Source: Cephalotrichum gorgonifer (lineage: Eukaryota; Ascomycota; Sordariomycetes; Microascales; Microascaceae). From it: DNA of 64,000 nt. The notes under the pieces were generated by a model. It made no database searches, was not told where the DNA came from, and saw only the letters and a list, made by a program, of their open reading frames with translations. The position numbers were made by a program, and so were the translations under genes. The stretch lies in contig ONZQ02000006.1 of the NCBI GenBank assembly GCA_900312665.1, positions 1,198,459 through 1,262,458 of the forward strand. The letters are read 5' to 3'. Of this stretch, positions 61,124 to 64,000 are shown one piece after another; the stretch's first letter is position 1; each line of letters starts with the position of its first letter.

Positions 61124-62431
61124 ATGGCACAATTTCAGCTCCACGTATGGGGCCCGGCCTTCGGCCTCGACTCCATCGACGTCGAGTGCCTCGCGGCGAT
61201 AAAATACTGCTCCCAGACCTTCCACTACAGTGGTCTCGCCGACGACTGGAAGATAATACCAAGCGGCGATCCCACCATATGTCCATCCCGTACAGCCAAC
61301 CCGCCCTCCTCTCCCTCCCCTGGTAGAGCGAACACCGCTCGGTTGTGCTTCGATGATACTAACGGACTTGTTCAATACTTAGACCAACTACCCGCTCTCC
61401 TCCATAATGGCGTCTGGACCAGCGGCTACCAGCGCATCGCCAAGTACCTCGCCCGCCACCTCAACACCCCCGACACCCGCACGCCCTCCCAGCGCGCCGA
61501 CGCCCTAGCCTATGAAACCTATCTCACCTCGCGCCTCACGACCCTCGTCGACCTCTCCCTCTACGCATCGGCGACGAACTGGGCCGCCGCGACGCGCCCC
61601 GCGTACAGCGAGATCCTCCGCTTCCCCCTCACGTGGACCGTTCCCACCGCGCTCCGCGCCGACGCCATCCGTCGCGTGGAAAGGTTCGGCTTCAGCGACC
61701 TAGACGCCGACGGTCGAGCGGACGAGGATGAGGAGGAGGACGAGGTGCCGGCGTTTAGGTGGAAGGGGCTGCTGAAGAGGAGGAGGGTCGTGGACGCCAT
61801 GAGCGCGGAGCAGATGGTTGGGATCCGGCTCTACTCCTTCGCGAGGGATATTCTCGACGTGGTGCAGGACGGCCTGGGGAAGGAGGTCGTGGCTGAGGGG
61901 GACGAGGGGGCGGGGTTCTCGCAGACTACGTGGCTGTTGTATGCCTGCCTTGCGCCGATGCTCGAGCCGGATGTCCCGCAGGCGTGGCTGCGGACGCTCC
62001 TGCGGAGCGAGTTCCCCCGCTTGGTTCAGGCTTATGAGAGGATAAGGGATTCTCGGGGCGCGAGGACCACGGCCACCGTGGCGACGTGCCAGTACTCGGC
62101 ACTCTCGACTGCCCGTCGCTTCCTGCACCATGTTATCGAGTCGATACCCACCCTCGGCCACGTCTATATCCAGGAATGGCGCCGGCTGCTCTCGAGCAAC
62201 AAGTCGTCTCTCGACGCCCGCTCCTCCGCCCTCCTTTCTGCCGCAGTCTTCGCCGCCCCTACCCTTACGTACGGGTATCGCGTCTGGAGAGGACTCCCGC
62301 CGTTCGGGAGCCCCGCTCACGTGTGGTTTGTCGACAGGACGAGGAACGCGAAGGGTCTGGCGAAGTACGGTGAGATTGGAGCCATGCTGGATCTTACTGT
62401 CGGGGCTGTTGATGCCGGATACGGGAACTAG
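61124..62431 (+). CDS. SAM37: SAM37/TOM37-like subunit of the mitochondrial sorting and assembly machinery
   Basis: Metaxin-family outer-membrane protein of the SAM complex, which inserts beta-barrel proteins such as Tom40 and porin. The start LHVWGPAFGLDSIDVECLA is the signature of the family N-terminal thioredoxin-like region. A glutathione-S-transferase-like helical domain follows (GVWTSGYQRIAKYLARHL, then YETYLTSRLTTLVDLSLYA). The gene can be read as one frame of 435 codons, but 61323-61382 is almost certainly an intron: 60 nt, TACTAAC branch site at 61357-61363, CTTAG acceptor and no stop. Splicing gives 415 residues and restores a continuous SPDQLPALLHNG. Near the C-terminus a moderately hydrophobic segment (ALLSAAVFAAPTLTYGYRVW) could contact the membrane. 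Converges with the PHAF1-like gene. Confidence 0.92.
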   Translation: MAQFQLHVWGPAFGLDSIDVECLAAIKYCSQTFHYSGLADDWKIIPSGDPTICPSRTANPPSSPSPGRANTARLCFDDTNGLVQYLDQLPALLHNGVWTSGYQRIAKYLARHLNTPDTRTPSQRADALAYETYLTSRLTTLVDLSLYASATNWAAATRPAYSEILRFPLTWTVPTALRADAIRRVERFGFSDLDADGRADEDEEEDEVPAFRWKGLLKRRRVVDAMSAEQMVGIRLYSFARDILDVVQDGLGKEVVAEGDEGAGFSQTTWLLYACLAPMLEPDVPQAWLRTLLRSEFPRLVQAYERIRDSRGARTTATVATCQYSALSTARRFLHHVIESIPTLGHVYIQEWRRLLSSNKSSLDARSSALLSAAVFAAPTLTYGYRVWRGLPPFGSPAHVWFVDRTRNAKGLAKYGEIGAMLDLTVGAVDAGYGN

Positions 62432-62783
62432 ACGTGCGGGTTGTTGGCGAGCCGTGGGGGTGAGAGCTTGGAAGATAGCACAGACTGGACAAGGCGATAA
62501 TACTGTACGACTACGGAGCTGGGAGGAAATTGGAGAATGATTTGTGTAAAGTACAACAAGTCCGTTGACACAACGGCCTGCGCTATTTATGGCGGACTGG
62601 AAACCTTGCGTTTGCTTGAATAACAATATAGTAGGATACCCATCTTGATATCCCCTGAATAGTAAATGCTTATGTGCGCTCATATCAACATCAAAAAACA
62701 AGAACAACAGACTCCAAGCCTAAAAAACTCGCTCCATCTAACGCAAGGCAGCCCGAGTGAAACCACAGCCTTACATGCATCCC
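62432..62783. other. Convergent intergenic region
   Basis: 352 bases between two stop codons. Should hold both 3' ends. No gene seen. Confidence 0.65.
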
Positions 62784-64000
62784 TCAAAACACCGTAACCG
62801 TATTAATGTATCCGTTCCCTAGCACCTCAAACACCAGCCCGGGGAACCCGTACAGCGTCGTCGTCGAGTCATCACTCCCGTCCGCCTTCTTGGGCAGTCC
62901 CGCGGCGGCGGCGGTGCCGCTGCTGTCCTCCCACCCGCCGAGCAACTCGCAGCTGCTCCCCGGGCTATCCCCCCAACCGCGGTTAAGCACCATGCCGCGC
63001 TGGCGGGCGTCGCCGTCACCGGGCTGATAGGTGCCTCTCCACCTCTCGTTTAGTTGCTCCTCGATCTTGGGGAACCGCGACTCGGAGTTCGGCGGGGCGT
63101 CGGAGTCGGGGGTCGGACCCTCGAGGTAGGCGATGTCCCACCTACACCGGCGGTGGCGGTTGAACTCGTAGGAGCCGGGGATGTTGCCGTGCAGGACGAT
63201 CTTGGTGGCCACGAGCTTGTCGGGGGCGTAGCTCTTGAACTGCCGCTCGGGAGGAGCGCTGGCGTCGCCGTCCGGGCAGGGAGGCGCTCTCGAGGGCTGC
63301 ACGGGGGTGGATACGAGGACGTCGAAGCCGAGGTAGAAGTAGTTGTAGAAGCACTCGCCCGAGATGTGCCCCGACGCCTCCTCCTCCAACACCTCCTCGT
63401 CGTTGGCGTCGTCGGAGCCCGTCATGACGGACGACTGGTCCGTGTCGGTCATGTCGTCAACCCGGCCGCGCTCGCCCGACTCGTTTTGGCCCGCGACGGT
63501 GCGCAGCTTGTGTATAGTCATACGCTTGTCGCTCTTGCGATAGATTGCGTTGGGAGGGCCTAATTCGGCCACGAGATCCTGCGGGGTGGTCTCGCTCAGG
63601 GTGATCCAGAAGGACGAGTTAGTCCACTTCCGGAAAAGCTGGAGCTTGCCGCCGCCGTGAATCCTAATTAGCGATATCTCGTCTGGGTAGGTGTCCTTGC
63701 TCCTAGGCAAGGCCGGGTTGGACTTGACGCTCGGAAGTACGGCGGTCCAGAGCGTCTCCCTCGCTTCTGCCCAGGAGGGGCCGTCGAAGACGGCTAGGGA
63801 AGTGGCGATCTGGTTTGGCGAAGCTGATAGGAGCGATACCACGTCCCTTTCGGGAGAATACGCCGAGGCTGGGAGCTTGAAAGTGAATGCCACCCCTGGG
63901 TAAGAGAGGACATAGATGCCGTCGGCCGAGCCATCCTCAGGCTCGATGTACTCTCCCGCGTAGGTCGGTCCAAGGAGCTTATGGTATATGTGCTTGAACG
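62784..64000 (-). CDS. PHAF1/UPF0183-family protein (5' end outside window)
   Basis: Fungal member of the UPF0183 family, whose animal form PHAF1 (C16orf70) works with BCAS3 at the phagophore during autophagy. The frame is open to the window edge, so the N-terminus is missing; 404 complete codons plus stop are seen. Landmarks are GPTYAGEYIEPEDGS near the edge, SFWITLSETTPQDLVAELGPP, YRKSDKRMTIHKL, CFYNYFYLGFDVLVS, KIVLHGNIPGSYEFNRHRRC, and the C-terminal GLVFEVLGNGYINTVTVF. An acidic loop (TDQSSVMTGSDDANDEEVLEEE) and a Pro/Asp-rich loop are inserted relative to the animal proteins. The role in fungi is not established; autophagy is an inference from the family. Confidence 0.88.
   Translation of the reverse strand, partial: FKHIYHKLLGPTYAGEYIEPEDGSADGIYVLSYPGVAFTFKLPASAYSPERDVVSLLSASPNQIATSLAVFDGPSWAEARETLWTAVLPSVKSNPALPRSKDTYPDEISLIRIHGGGKLQLFRKWTNSSFWITLSETTPQDLVAELGPPNAIYRKSDKRMTIHKLRTVAGQNESGERGRVDDMTDTDQSSVMTGSDDANDEEVLEEEASGHISGECFYNYFYLGFDVLVSTPVQPSRAPPCPDGDASAPPERQFKSYAPDKLVATKIVLHGNIPGSYEFNRHRRCRWDIAYLEGPTPDSDAPPNSESRFPKIEEQLNERWRGTYQPGDGDARQRGMVLNRGWGDSPGSSCELLGGWEDSSGTAAAAGLPKKADGSDDSTTTLYGFPGLVFEVLGNGYINTVTVF

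Overview
The window looks like nuclear DNA of a filamentous ascomycete (Pezizomycotina). The genes have short introns, mostly 54-150 nt, with GTRNGN donors and CTRAC/TACTAAC branch sites. Promoters are pyrimidine-rich, and third codon positions are strongly G/C-biased. The gene set also fits: a fungal type 2 glycosyltransferase, an RCK2/Srk1-type kinase, a GH115 glucuronidase and a SAM37 homologue. I do not assign a genus. No virus, toxin gene, CRISPR array, operon, tRNA, rRNA or intact transposon was recognised.

Eleven protein-coding genes are supported. In order they are: a GT2 polysaccharide synthase (minus, 648-2344); a vacuolar-type Ca2+/H+ exchanger (plus, 13304-16196); a proline-repeat SPRY-domain protein (plus, 17366-18931); a mitochondrial D-lactate dehydrogenase (plus, 19796-21988); a secreted GH115 alpha-glucuronidase (minus, 22361-26199); a BuGZ/ZNF207-like zinc-finger protein (minus, 28801-30020); an RCK2/Srk1-type kinase (plus, 33965-36329); a 1176-residue conserved-looking membrane-anchored protein of unknown role (minus, 37743-41273); a mitochondrial isoleucyl-tRNA synthetase (minus, 41847-44917); a small acidic nuclear-looking protein (plus, 45279-46300); and SAM37 (plus, 61124-62431). 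A 5'-truncated PHAF1/UPF0183-family gene (minus, 62784-64000) runs off the right edge. Splice sites were traced by hand and close in frame for every multi-exon gene.

Several genes bear on mitochondria: D-lactate oxidation, isoleucyl-tRNA charging and beta-barrel import. Others concern Ca2+ handling, stress signalling, the cell surface and plant-polymer degradation. They are independent transcription units, not a cluster. DLD1/GH115, kinase/37743-41273 and SAM37/PHAF1 are convergent pairs. IleRS and the acidic protein are divergent and share a 361-bp promoter.

More than half of the window holds no recognisable gene. The largest empty tracts are 2345-13303 and 46301-61123. They are of ordinary base composition and carry many short homopolymer runs, purine/pyrimidine tandem repeats and a dispersed CGAGTAC-like word. 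The most interesting features are in gene structure: a probable 3-nt microexon in the Ca2+ exchanger, two stop-free introns of a multiple of three bases (GT2 and SAM37), a 51-nt exon in the kinase lobe, a GLEBS-like Bub3-binding motif at the extreme C-terminus of the fungal BuGZ homologue, and a four-codon upstream ORF whose stop lies one base before the IleRS start.
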